From positions 1 to 17,017 of the forward strand of contig MNJC01000130.1 in assembly GCA_001920085.1 (NCBI GenBank): DNA of 17,017 nt, read 5' to 3'. Source of the stretch: Actinobacteria bacterium 13_1_20CM_4_69_9 (GTDB lineage Bacteria; Actinomycetota; Thermoleophilia; Gaiellales; Gaiellaceae). Positions 8,257-14,743 of the stretch are shown in pieces. The position numbers were made by a program, and so were the translations under genes. Within the stretch, counting starts at the first letter, position 1, and every line of letters begins with the position of its first letter. The notes beneath the pieces were generated by a model, which did no database searches, was not told where the DNA came from, and was given only the letters and a program-made list of their open reading frames with translations.

Positions 8257-8790
8257 TCAGTCGACGAACTTCGAAGCGAAGTAGAAGCTGCTGATGCGGC
8301 CGCGGCGAACGTCGATGAAGAACCACGGCTTCAAGAAGTTGTTCGCCGTCGCGGCGAGCGGACGCGACCCCACGCCGACCTTCACCCAGCAGTTGCACGG
8401 TTTCTCCCTGACCCACGCATTCCAGACGAACCCGTGCCACCGATGCTCGCACCGGCTCGCCTTCGTGCGGTGGCACGGACCGAGCGGGATCCTGCTCCCG
8501 ACGCCGAAACCGGCCTTCGTCCGGTAGTACGGCGTCGAGAACCAGATCCCGGCGACCCGGCCGCCGTCGAAGGGGACTTGAATCCTGCCCCCGTGCAGCC
8601 GATAGCCCAGATCGGGTTGCGTGCCGTACTCCCGGAGCACACGCTCCGTCGGCGCCCCGAGCGCGATGTCGCCGATCCGGTGCCAGGGCACCAGCACCGG
8701 CGGATCTCTGCGCCGGGAGCCCGAGCTACAGGCCGCCCCCAGTACGAGGAGCGTGAGTGCGACGGCGAGCGCCTTCGGGATCCAGTTCAC
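8257..8790 (-). CDS. Putative lipoprotein, unknown function
   Basis: This 177-aa protein has an N-terminal hydrophobic segment followed by VLGAAC, a plausible lipobox with Cys21 as the lipid-modified residue, so it is probably anchored outside the membrane. The mature part is soluble, with aromatic and basic segments and four cysteines in GPCHRTKASRCEHRW and PCNCW. A stretch near residues 40-60 (IGDIALGAPTERVLREYG) resembles the short 'I.lGms..eV...lG' helix seen in many secreted repeat proteins. I do not recognise a family for the rest. It is 25 bases upstream of the lamin-tail gene on the same strand and could be its operon leader. Confidence 0.7.
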   Translation of the reverse strand: MNWIPKALAVALTLLVLGAACSSGSRRRDPPVLVPWHRIGDIALGAPTERVLREYGTQPDLGYRLHGGRIQVPFDGGRVAGIWFSTPYYRTKAGFGVGSRIPLGPCHRTKASRCEHRWHGFVWNAWVREKPCNCWVKVGVGSRPLAATANNFLKPWFFIDVRRGRISSFYFASKFVD

Positions 8791-8862
8791 GGGTAGAAAC
8801 GCCGCTTCGGTCGGCAGCCATCCGTTCCTCGCCGCGCGGAGCGATTCACGGCAGGCGGCGCG

Positions 8863-9354
8863 CTATTCGACTTCGCGCAGCCGGCCGGTGTGGACGTCGT
8901 AGACGAAGCCGCGGATCTGATCCTTGCGCGGGATGAACGGGCTCGCCTCGATCCGCGCGATCGACTGTCTCACGTCTTCGTCGAGGTCGATGAACGTCTC
9001 GGCTGCCCACTCCGGCTTGATGCCGGTGTCGTCCTGGACCTGACGGCGAAAGTCGTCGTCCGCGAAGGTGAGCATGCCGCAGTCGGTGTGGTGGATCAGC
9101 ATGATCTCCTCCGTACCGAGCAGCCGTTGCGAGATCGCGAGCGACCGGATCTCGTCGTCGGTGATCACGCCCCCGGCATTCCGGATCACGTGCGCGTCGC
9201 CCTCCCGGAGCCCGAGCAGGCCGTAGGGATTGAGCCGCGCGTCCATGCACGCAACGACGGCGATCCGCTTCGCGGGCGGGAGCGGCAGCTCACCGCCGTC
9301 GAAGCGCTCGGCGTACGCCTCTGCGTTGTCGACCAGTTCGTCGATCGTCGGCAT
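8863..9354 (-). CDS. Beta-class carbonic anhydrase
   Basis: This 163-aa cytoplasmic enzyme interconverts CO2 and bicarbonate. The zinc site is visible: Cys36 in VVACMDARL with the D38/R40 pair, and His89/Cys92 in HHTDCGM. RNAGGV (58-63) lies between them. The size and HHTDCGM signature fit the short mycobacterial Rv1284-like clade of beta-carbonic anhydrases. ATG 9352-9354 is preceded on the minus strand by AGGAG, supporting this start. A promoter-like pair lies just upstream. It is transcribed away from the HAD-region genes and separated by 72 bases from the lipoprotein gene, so it may be its own unit. Confidence 0.93.
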   Translation of the reverse strand: MPTIDELVDNAEAYAERFDGGELPLPPAKRIAVVACMDARLNPYGLLGLREGDAHVIRNAGGVITDDEIRSLAISQRLLGTEEIMLIHHTDCGMLTFADDDFRRQVQDDTGIKPEWAAETFIDLDEDVRQSIARIEASPFIPRKDQIRGFVYDVHTGRLREVE

Positions 9355-9383
9355 CTCGGCTCCTTTCGTCGCGTTGAGGCGAG

Positions 9384-9411
9384 GCTATACAAAATGAAGT
9401 AAACGCCGCAA
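9384..9411 (-). promoter_or_regulatory. Possible promoter of the carbonic anhydrase gene
   Basis: On the minus strand, TTGCGG (9411-9406) and TATAGC (9389-9384) are separated by 16 bases and lie about 30 bases before the carbonic anhydrase start, within an AT-rich island. The match to a sigma-70-type promoter is moderate and was judged by eye. Confidence 0.35.
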
Positions 9412-9425
9412 GGCACACTGGTCCC

Positions 9426-9587
9426 ATGGACACCGTTGCCGTCGTCATCGTCATCGTGCTGGTGGTGGTGATTCCGGCCGCGATCGCCGGGGCGATGTTC
9501 GTGTGGGCGGCGATCCGGGACGGCCAGGAGGACCGTGCGCTGCAGCGCCGGCTCGGGATCCGCCGCCGCACGCGGCTCGGCCGTTAA
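9426..9587 (+). CDS. Small single-helix membrane protein (53 aa)
   Basis: ATG 9426 opens a 53-residue frame ending TAA at 9585-9587. Residues about 4-29 are almost entirely hydrophobic (VAVVIVIVLVVVIPAAIAGA and on), followed by a charged, strongly basic tail (RRLGIRRRTRLGR). It is therefore a membrane peptide with a cytoplasmic basic tail. The last 53 bases overlap the start of the HAD hydrolase in another frame, and that gene's AGGAGG lies inside this one. No family is recognised. The clean hydrophobic and basic partition supports a real gene despite its size. Confidence 0.6.
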   Translation: MDTVAVVIVIVLVVVIPAAIAGAMFVWAAIRDGQEDRALQRRLGIRRRTRLGR

Positions 9588-10269
9588 CGCAGCACGGCCA
9601 TCCGGGACGACCTACGACGCGGTCCTGTTCGATCTCTTCACGGCGCTCCTGGATTCAGAGCCGCTCTGGCGTGAGGTCGCCGGCAGCGCGGCAGCGGGCG
9701 CGACCTGGCGGGAGGAGTCCAGCCGCCTCGCGTACGCCGCCGGGCGGTACCGCCCGTTCGTCGAGACGATCGCGCAGGCGGCGCGGCTCGCCGGCGTGCC
9801 CCCGACGCTGGCCGCGGAGCTGGTTCGTGGAATGGGAGAACAGCTGGGCCCGTGGCCCGAGGCACCCGGGGTGCTCAGAAAATTGGGCGAGCGGGTCCGG
9901 ATCGGTGTAGTGACGAACTGCTCCGAAGAGCTCGGACAACACGCAGCCGGTCGCGTCGGGGTCGACTTCGACACCGTCGTCACCGCCGAGGCCGCAGGCG
10001 CTTACAAGCCACGGCCGGAGCCGTACAGGCTCGCCCTCGACAGATTGGGCGTGCAACCGTCGCGGGCGCTGTTCGTGGCCGGCTCCCCTGCCGATATCAC
10101 CGGAGCTCGCGGCGCCGGGATGTACGTCTGCTGGCACAACCGCTTGCGGCTCCCGCTCGGGGAGCGCGAGCCGCCGCTCGCGCAGCTCGACTCGCTCGAC
10201 CAACTGCTCGCGCTTGCGTCAAGCGCTTCCGTCGAGCCGCCGATGTTCAACAGCGGCTCAACGGAATAG
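9535..10269 (+). CDS. HAD-superfamily hydrolase (haloacid dehalogenase-like)
   Basis: This 244-aa protein carries the HAD motifs: I, YDAVLFDLFTALLDS with nucleophile D33; II, VVTN with T127; III, AYKPRPEPY with K158; IV, VAGSPADITGARGAG (171-185). The residue two after the nucleophile is Phe, not Asp, which argues against a standard phosphatase and fits the 2-haloacid dehalogenase branch. The substrate is unknown. The start is GTG 9535, with AGGAGG at 9526-9531, only three bases away. No other ATG, GTG or TTG occurs in this frame before motif I. The first 25 or so residues are low in homology and overlap the small membrane gene, implying translational coupling. Confidence 0.85.
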   Translation: MRCSAGSGSAAARGSAVNAARPSGTTYDAVLFDLFTALLDSEPLWREVAGSAAAGATWREESSRLAYAAGRYRPFVETIAQAARLAGVPPTLAAELVRGMGEQLGPWPEAPGVLRKLGERVRIGVVTNCSEELGQHAAGRVGVDFDTVVTAEAAGAYKPRPEPYRLALDRLGVQPSRALFVAGSPADITGARGAGMYVCWHNRLRLPLGEREPPLAQLDSLDQLLALASSASVEPPMFNSGSTE

Positions 10270-10283
10270 ACTCGAACTTCCCC

Positions 10284-10448
10284 GTGGTTCATCCCGCTGT
10301 CACGCTCTCGCTCCTCGCCGTCGGCACGCCCATGTGCCTGTTTCGCCTGTGGTGGATCTGGTGGCAGAGCGTGTGCGTCGGCTGCGGCTTGCAGCGCAGC
10401 GCGTGCGACTGCGGCCCCGGCGACCACATGATGCGGCCACGGCGGTAG
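10284..10448 (+). CDS. Possible Trp/Cys-rich mini-protein (54 aa)
   Basis: A GTG at 10284 (or an ATG at 10332) opens a frame ending TAG at 10446-10448. It has a hydrophobic start, a tryptophan cluster (RLWWIWWQS), then CVGCGLQRSACDCGPGDH, whose CxxC and CxC spacing could bind a metal. It follows the HAD gene by 14 bases on the same strand and its stop lies in the left arm of a terminator-like hairpin. No Shine-Dalgarno is obvious and no family is recognised. The composition is unlike random high-GC frames, which gives it modest credit. Confidence 0.4.
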   Translation: MVHPAVTLSLLAVGTPMCLFRLWWIWWQSVCVGCGLQRSACDCGPGDHMMRPRR

Positions 10449-10470
10449 CCCGGCCTTCGCCGGACTACCG
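10443..10470. terminator. Hairpin between convergent HAD-region and acs genes
   Basis: CGGTAGCCCGGC (10443-10454) and GCCGGACTACCG (10459-10470) pair over 12 positions with a single mismatch around a CTTC tetraloop. It stands 16 bases past the acs stop on one strand and overlaps the stop of the small Cys-rich frame on the other. It probably ends transcription in both directions. No U-tract is visible. Confidence 0.65.
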
Positions 10471-10486
10471 CACGCAGACCGCGGTC

Positions 10487-12454
10487 TTACTCCTCGGCCT
10501 TACCCGTCGCCGCGCGCTGCTTGATCTCCTCGACGACCGTGGGGTCGGCGAGCGTGGTCGTGTCGCCGAGCTCCCGATTCTCGGCGACGTCGCGGAGCAG
10601 GCGGCGCATGATCTTGCCGCTCCGCGTCTTCGGTAGCTCCGGCGTGAAGACGATGTTCGCGGGTTTCGCGATCGGGCCGATCTTCTTGCCGACGTGGTTC
10701 CGCAGCTCCTCGAGCTTCTCGAGCGAGCCTTCGCGGCCTCCGACGAGGCTGACGTAACCGACGATCGCTTGTCCCGTCCGCTCGTCCTTGCGGCCGCAGA
10801 CGGCCGCCTCGGCGACCTCGGGGTGGTCGACGAGAGCGCTCTCGACCTCGATCGTCGAGATGCGGTGGCCGGAGACGTTCATGACGTCGTCGACGCGGCC
10901 GAGCAGCCAGAAGTCGCCGTCCTCGTCGACGCGGGCGCCGTCACCGGCGAAATACACGTCTTCGAACCGGCTCCAGTACGTCTCGCGGTAACGCTCGTCG
11001 TCCTGGTAGATCCCGCGCAGCATCGCGGGCCACGGACGCTTCAGCACGAGGTACCCGCCCGCGCCCGGTCCGACCTCGTTGCCCTTGTCGTCGACGACCG
11101 CTGCGTCGACGCCGGGAAATGGCCTGGTGGCGGAGCCGGGCTTCAGGGTGGTCACGCCCGGCAAGGGCGTGATGAGGATCATCCCCGTCTCGGTCTGCCA
11201 CCACGTGTCGACGACCGGTGTGCGATCGCCGCCGATGTGCTCGCGGTACCAGACCCACGCCTCGGGATTGATCGGCTCGCCCACGGTGCCCAGCAGGCGC
11301 AGCGATGACAGATCGTGCTTCTGCGCGTGCTCGGCTCCCCACTTCATGTGCGAGCGGATCGCCGTCGGCGCCGTGTAGAGGATGTCGGGCCGGTAGCGCT
11401 CGACGATCTCCCACCAACGCTCGGGATCCGGGTAGTTCGGGACTCCCTCGTAGATGATCCCCGTGGTGCCGTTGCACAGCGGCCCGTAGACGATGTAGCT
11501 GTGGCCGGTCACCCAGCCGATGTCCGCCGCGCACCAGTAGACCGAGTCGGGCTTCACATCGAAGATGTAGTGATGCGTCGCCGCGACTCCCACGAGGTAA
11601 CCCGCGGTCGTGTGCACGATTCCCTTCGGCTTCGCCGTCGTCCCTGACGTGTACAGCAGATAGAGCAGATCCTCCGACTCCATCGGCTCACACGGACACG
11701 ACTCCGCGTCGTCGGGCTCGCCGTCGATCACTTCGTCCCACCAGCGGTCGCGACCCTCCTGCATGGAGACGCCGCCGCCCGTGCGGCGGAGCACGATCGT
11801 CTGCTTGACGCTCGGTGAGGACGCGAGAGCCTCATCGGCGTTGAGCTTGAGCGGCACCGGCTTGCCGGCCCGCCAGCCCTCGTCTTGCGTGATCAGCAGC
11901 TCGCAGCCCATGTCGTTCATGCGGCCCGCGAGCGACTCGGCGCTGAAGCCGCCGAACACCACGGTGTGCGGCGCACCCAGCCTCGTGCACGCGAGCATCG
12001 CGACGGCGAGCTCGGGAACCATGCCCATGTAGATGGCGACCGCCGTCCCCTTGCGGACGCCCAGCTTCCTCAAGGCGTTCGCAAAGCGCACGACCTCGCG
12101 TTGCAGGTCGGCGAACGTGAGCTCGCGGCGATCGCCCTCCGGCTCGCCTTCCCAGTAGTAGGCGACCTTGTCGCCGTTGCCGGCGGCGACGTGCCGGTCG
12201 ACACAGTTGAAGCAGACGTTGAGCTTGCCGCCGAGGTACCACTTCGCGTACGGCAGCTCCCACTCGAGCAGCTTCGTGAACGGCTCGAACCAGGTGACGC
12301 GCTCACGTCCCTCGGTCTCCCAGAAGTCCTCGAAGCTGCGGGAATAGATGTCGGGTTTCGCGTTCGCCTCGGCGGCGAACTCGGGTGGCGGTGGATAGCG
12401 CCGCTCCTCGAGCAGCAGCGTGTCGATCGTGCGGCTCTCGACTGCTGTGCTCAC
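10487..12454 (-). CDS. acs: Acetyl-CoA synthetase (AMP-forming)
   Basis: This cytoplasmic enzyme converts acetate, ATP and CoA to acetyl-CoA via acetyl-AMP. It is 655 aa, the standard length. Landmarks in order: N-terminal ACAS domain (WFEPFTKLLEWELPYAKWY), ATP-binding YTSGTTAKPKG (268-278), the active-site WWQTETGM (418-425), D505 in YFAGDGARVD, the A8 hinge GRVDDVMNVSGHR (519-531), and the C-terminal LPKTRSGKIMRR with K614, the lysine controlled by acetylation in this family. W419 matches the tryptophan that restricts the pocket to acetate. The start is GTG 12454, six bases after the satP stop, so it is the second gene of an acetate operon. Confidence 0.97.
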   Translation of the reverse strand: MSTAVESRTIDTLLLEERRYPPPPEFAAEANAKPDIYSRSFEDFWETEGRERVTWFEPFTKLLEWELPYAKWYLGGKLNVCFNCVDRHVAAGNGDKVAYYWEGEPEGDRRELTFADLQREVVRFANALRKLGVRKGTAVAIYMGMVPELAVAMLACTRLGAPHTVVFGGFSAESLAGRMNDMGCELLITQDEGWRAGKPVPLKLNADEALASSPSVKQTIVLRRTGGGVSMQEGRDRWWDEVIDGEPDDAESCPCEPMESEDLLYLLYTSGTTAKPKGIVHTTAGYLVGVAATHHYIFDVKPDSVYWCAADIGWVTGHSYIVYGPLCNGTTGIIYEGVPNYPDPERWWEIVERYRPDILYTAPTAIRSHMKWGAEHAQKHDLSSLRLLGTVGEPINPEAWVWYREHIGGDRTPVVDTWWQTETGMILITPLPGVTTLKPGSATRPFPGVDAAVVDDKGNEVGPGAGGYLVLKRPWPAMLRGIYQDDERYRETYWSRFEDVYFAGDGARVDEDGDFWLLGRVDDVMNVSGHRISTIEVESALVDHPEVAEAAVCGRKDERTGQAIVGYVSLVGGREGSLEKLEELRNHVGKKIGPIAKPANIVFTPELPKTRSGKIMRRLLRDVAENRELGDTTTLADPTVVEEIKQRAATGKAEE

Positions 12455-12460
12455 CGGGGC

Positions 12461-13141
12461 CTACCCCTCGACCCGTTGCGGCAGCGGCGTTCCCGGCCTG
12501 GCCGCGAGCGGGACCTCGCCCCACATCGGCCGGCCGACCGGAAGCACGGGACGCGGCGACATCCCGTTCACGACTCCCGCTGCAGACGTGTACCAGGCAA
12601 ACGCCGCTGTGACGATGCCCGCCCAACCGCCGGCGTGCAGCATGTAGGGGCTGTAGCCGTGGGCTACGCGGAAGAAGCCGATCGCGAGCAGGATCTCGGT
12701 GATCTCCAGCGTCAGGAAGACGCCCGTCACCGCCCAGTTCACTCGCGTCGACCACAGCAGCATGTACGTGTTGAAGATCGCGAACGCCACCAGGAACCAC
12801 GCGAGCGCGTTGTCGACGTCGGGACCCTTCAGCAGCCCGGCGAAGCCCTGCGACGTCGTCGCGAGAACGACGAACGCTCCGAGGGCGAGCCAGAAGCCGC
12901 CGTAGGTCGAGAACGCCGTCGCGCCGAAGACGTTGCGATTCCTGAACTCCCACATTCCGGCGAGCAGCTGGACCAGCCCGCCGTAGAAGATGGCGAGCCC
13001 GATCCAGATCCCGTCCGGAATGAACGACGCGTTGTGGCCGCTCAGGACGAACGTCGTCAGCGCGAACGCTGCGAGACCCAGAGGCGCGGGATCCGCCACC
13101 GGCCAGAAGGCCGGGAACTCCCGCTCAGTCGTAACAGCCAT
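12461..13141 (-). CDS. satP: Acetate uptake transporter, GPR1/FUN34/YaaH family
   Basis: This inner-membrane protein, 226 aa, imports acetate or other short acids. It carries the family signature as DPAPLGLAAFALTTF (17-31; the first residue is Asp instead of the more usual Asn). It has six hydrophobic segments and the conserved FYGG (52-55) and TYGGFWLALGA (79-89). I start at ATG 13141 because AGGAGG sits eight bases upstream; a longer in-frame extension to 13228 reads through the leader and carries no family sequence. The C-terminal 30 residues are proline-rich and probably cytoplasmic. Its stop is six bases before acs, giving a compact uptake-plus-activation unit. Proton-coupled acetate transport is known for the family. 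Confidence 0.93.
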   Translation of the reverse strand: MAVTTEREFPAFWPVADPAPLGLAAFALTTFVLSGHNASFIPDGIWIGLAIFYGGLVQLLAGMWEFRNRNVFGATAFSTYGGFWLALGAFVVLATTSQGFAGLLKGPDVDNALAWFLVAFAIFNTYMLLWSTRVNWAVTGVFLTLEITEILLAIGFFRVAHGYSPYMLHAGGWAGIVTAAFAWYTSAAGVVNGMSPRPVLPVGRPMWGEVPLAARPGTPLPQRVEG

Positions 13142-13174
13142 GGGGGCAACCTCCTTTGTGCCACTCCTAGCCGT

Positions 13175-13194
13175 CGCACCTCTCTGCAGGTGCG
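13175..13194 (-). promoter_or_regulatory. Hairpin in the satP-acs leader
   Basis: CGCACCT (13175-13181) and AGGTGCG (13188-13194) form a perfect 7-bp stem around a six-base loop, 34 to 53 bases upstream of the satP start. It does not overlap the AGGAGG. It may be an operator half-site pair or an mRNA leader hairpin; I cannot tell which. No clear promoter hexamers were found in 13142-13336. Confidence 0.35.
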
Positions 13195-13279
13195 TTTCAG
13201 ATCGGATTCCCATGTGCGGCCAGGCCAAACCCGGCTTCTCTGGCTGTGCCGCGAGGAGTACGGTCGAGGAGGTGCCCGG

Positions 13280-13432
13280 ATGCCCTGGGCCCCGAAGGGG
13301 AGCGAAATGACCGCCCAGGTCGTCGAACAGGCCAGGTCATCGATCGTCCTCTCGTCTGCGGGCCGGCTGGAACGGCCAGATCGCCGTGAGGAACAACATG
13401 ACGCCGAGGACGAGAGCGATCGCGCCGACTAG
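13280..13432 (+). CDS. Doubtful 50-aa ORF with good ribosome site, possible gene remnant
   Basis: AGGAGG (13267-13272) stands seven bases before ATG 13280, and a second GGGGAG stands five bases before an in-frame ATG at 13307. These are unusually good initiation signals. The frame begins MPWAPKGSEMTAQVVEQAR but beyond about base 13337 it runs antisense to the small membrane gene and becomes a charged, shadow-like RRxEExx sequence. It could be the surviving 5' end of a gene cut by rearrangement, or chance. No function is suggested. Confidence 0.2.
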   Translation: MPWAPKGSEMTAQVVEQARSSIVLSSAGRLERPDRREEQHDAEDESDRAD

Positions 13433-13588
13433 CTGGGCATCGAGCTCGCGTCCGGCGAGCGGGACGTAGGTGTGCCCGCTCCCGCCGCTGTCGCCACGGT
13501 AGACGAGGGCAAACAGCCCATACAGCGCGAGCAGAATGCCGCCGAGCACGAGTGCAACGCGGGCGGTCAGACGTAGCGCGCGAGCCAT
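13337..13588 (-). CDS. Small two-helix membrane protein (83 aa)
   Basis: The protein has two hydrophobic segments, residues about 11-30 (VALVLGGILLALYGLFALVY) and 51-71 (AQLVGAIALVLGVMLFLTAI), joined by a short loop with GDSGGSGHTYVPLAGRE, and ends in a basic, acidic tail. It therefore looks like a two-pass inner-membrane protein. No family is recognised. The start ATG 13588 has only a weak upstream purine stretch. It follows the secreted four-Cys gene by 13 bases, so they are probably co-transcribed. Confidence 0.6.
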   Translation of the reverse strand: MARALRLTARVALVLGGILLALYGLFALVYRGDSGGSGHTYVPLAGRELDAQLVGAIALVLGVMLFLTAIWPFQPARRREDDR

Positions 13589-13601
13589 GCGAGGGTGCGG
13601 A

Positions 13602-13904
13602 TCACGGGCGGTTCGTGCAGAAGACGGGCTTGTCGGGGTTGCCGTCCCGCCAGACGCAGAGACCGTCCGTGAAGAAGAACACTTGATGCCTCGGCTTCGG
13701 GGTGTGTGCGCAATAGAGGTCGGGCCTGCCGCCCTCTCCGCTGACGGTGCAGCGCACCGCTGCCGACGGGACGCGAAAGACATCACCGGCCTTTCCGGTG
13801 TAGACGTGGCTTCGAGAGCCCGCGAACGAGCTCGAGGGGGCGGTGGCGCGCCCCGCGAGGAAGGCAACGGCGATGAGCAGCGCCGCGCAAATCGCCAGGC
13901 GCAT
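13602..13904 (-). CDS. Small secreted four-cysteine protein (100 aa)
   Basis: The ATG (13902-13904) has AGGAGG/AGGTG-like purines six to eight bases upstream. A signal peptide (AICAALLIAVAFLAGRATA) ends near residue 21. The mature 79 residues contain four cysteines (C52, C65, C83, C96) placed to allow two disulfides, within an all-beta-like pattern (DVFRVPSAAVRCTVSG, PDLYCAHT, QVFFFTDGLCVWRDG). The protein is probably extracytoplasmic. No family is recognised with confidence. It lies mid-way in a run of four small minus-strand genes. Confidence 0.65.
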   Translation of the reverse strand: MRLAICAALLIAVAFLAGRATAPSSSFAGSRSHVYTGKAGDVFRVPSAAVRCTVSGEGGRPDLYCAHTPKPRHQVFFFTDGLCVWRDGNPDKPVFCTNRP

Positions 13905-13920
13905 CTCTTCACCTCCTGAT

Positions 13921-14160
13921 CTAAGGGCGTCGCGGGATAGCCCGGCCGACGTACCTCGCGACGGCTAGTGACGCCGCCGCGCCGGCCGCAACGATGTTCG
14001 TCGTGACGCAAGTCCGGCAGGCGTTGCAACAGGCGGTCGCCATCGGCGCGTGCTCGCCGTACTTCCCGGCTGCCTGCGCCATGCGACCCGTCCAGATCGT
14101 CTTCACGATCTCATTCTGCCGGAGGCCGGCTTCGTCCGGGCGCGCCGCGCGGCGAATCAC
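13921..14160 (-). CDS. Small single-helix protein with CCxxCxxC motif (79 aa)
   Basis: GTG 14160 overlaps the stop of the PLDc_N-like gene as GTGA, a typical coupled junction, which supports this start; an in-frame ATG lies at residue 27. The distinctive element is ACCNACRTCVTTN (43-55), with four cysteines at 44, 45, 48 and 51, immediately before a hydrophobic helix at about 54-72 and a basic C-terminus (GRAIPRRP). This could be a membrane-tethered metal or redox motif, or a lipidated or disulfide-linked peptide. No family is recognised. Confidence 0.5.
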   Translation of the reverse strand: MIRRAARPDEAGLRQNEIVKTIWTGRMAQAAGKYGEHAPMATACCNACRTCVTTNIVAAGAAASLAVARYVGRAIPRRP

Positions 14161-14417
14161 GATCTCCTTCTGCGGCGCGAGGCGATCTGCGAATCAGCCG
14201 GTCGCAGCATCGTGTAGATCAGCAGCCCGACGAACGGGACGACAAGCATGCCGATTGCCCAAGCGGCCTTTCCGACACCAGAGAGATCCGGTCGTCGGAC
14301 GAACACATCGATGACGGCGCGCACCCACATCACGAGGAAGAGCACGACCACAGCGCCGATGACGATCCGCCAGAACATGCGTGGCGGTGACTCTACGCCC
14401 TCGACCACGTTGACCAA
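14157..14417 (-). CDS. PLDc_N-like small membrane protein (86 aa)
   Basis: Two hydrophobic segments (residues about 15-38, FWRIVIGAVVVLFLVMWVRA, and 51-70) flank a short polar linker. The second, WAIGMLVVPFVGLLIYTMLRP, has the spacing of the PLDc_N domain found at the N-terminus of cardiolipin synthases and as a stand-alone membrane protein. The phospholipase D catalytic domain is absent, so catalysis is not expected. The start is uncertain: TTG 14417 opens the frame, with GTG 14408 and ATG 14378 as alternatives, and none has a clear ribosome site. It heads the run of four small envelope genes and overlaps the next by four bases. Confidence 0.7.
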   Translation of the reverse strand: MVNVVEGVESPPRMFWRIVIGAVVVLFLVMWVRAVIDVFVRRPDLSGVGKAAWAIGMLVVPFVGLLIYTMLRPADSQIASRRRRRS

Positions 14418-14424
14418 CTCGTGT

Positions 14425-14442
14425 CATAGCGCAGTTGCTATG
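14425..14442. repeat. Small inverted repeat at the end of the MoaD-like gene
   Basis: CATAGC (14425-14430) and GCTATG (14437-14442) form a perfect 6-bp stem around GCAGTT. The repeat covers the MoaD-like stop codon (14438-14440) and lies just upstream of the PLDc_N-like start. It could act as a weak terminator for the MoaD-like gene or as an operator for the small-gene run. Confidence 0.3.
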
Positions 14443-14743
14443 CCTGGTCGAGTATGTCTGCAGAGGGCGATGCGGCGGCCCTCTGAATCTTCAGGGAGGC
14501 GGGCGGGGTAGTGCAGAGTGGCGGAGGCGACTGCGTGTCGATTTTCGCGCGCTCGCTGTTCACGTACACGTGAATGTGGCGGCGGAGCGTCGGTCCGGGC
14601 TCGCACAGACGGTCGCGAATCCCTGGCCACTCTCGCTCGAGGTGGTCGATGACGTCGCTGACGGTGGCCGCTTGCACGTCGAGTCGCCGCGGCAGCCCGG
14701 GGAAGAGCGGTGCCAGCGTCGACGGAAGGCGGACGTCCGCCAT
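14438..14743 (-). CDS. ThiS/MoaD-family-like protein without the C-terminal Gly-Gly
   Basis: This 101-aa protein has the ubiquitin-like front half of small sulfur-carrier proteins: VRLPSTLAPLFPGL, the helix TVSDVIDHLEREWPGIRDRL, then LRRHIHVYVNSE. Members normally continue with a strand, GDEV-type turn and a terminal Gly-Gly used for adenylation. After about residue 68 this sequence instead reads KIDTQSPPPLCTTPPASL and ends LDQA. No other frame contains the missing segment. It therefore cannot work as a normal sulfur carrier and may be a decayed or repurposed copy. ATG 14743 overlaps the BNR stop by one base (TAATG). MoaD/ThiS-like genes are often found beside BNR-repeat genes, so the pairing itself is expected. 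Confidence 0.65.
   Translation of the reverse strand: MADVRLPSTLAPLFPGLPRRLDVQAATVSDVIDHLEREWPGIRDRLCEPGPTLRRHIHVYVNSERAKIDTQSPPPLCTTPPASLKIQRAAASPSADILDQA

Noticed and set aside
13142..13228. Longer satP start including MAWPHMGIRSETH
   Set aside because: The extension has no family homology and the AGGAGG supports ATG 13141.
11885..13432. Plus-strand frame of 515 codons opposite acs and satP
   Set aside because: It is a charged shadow of two well-supported genes. Only the last 50 codons with ribosome sites are kept as doubtful.
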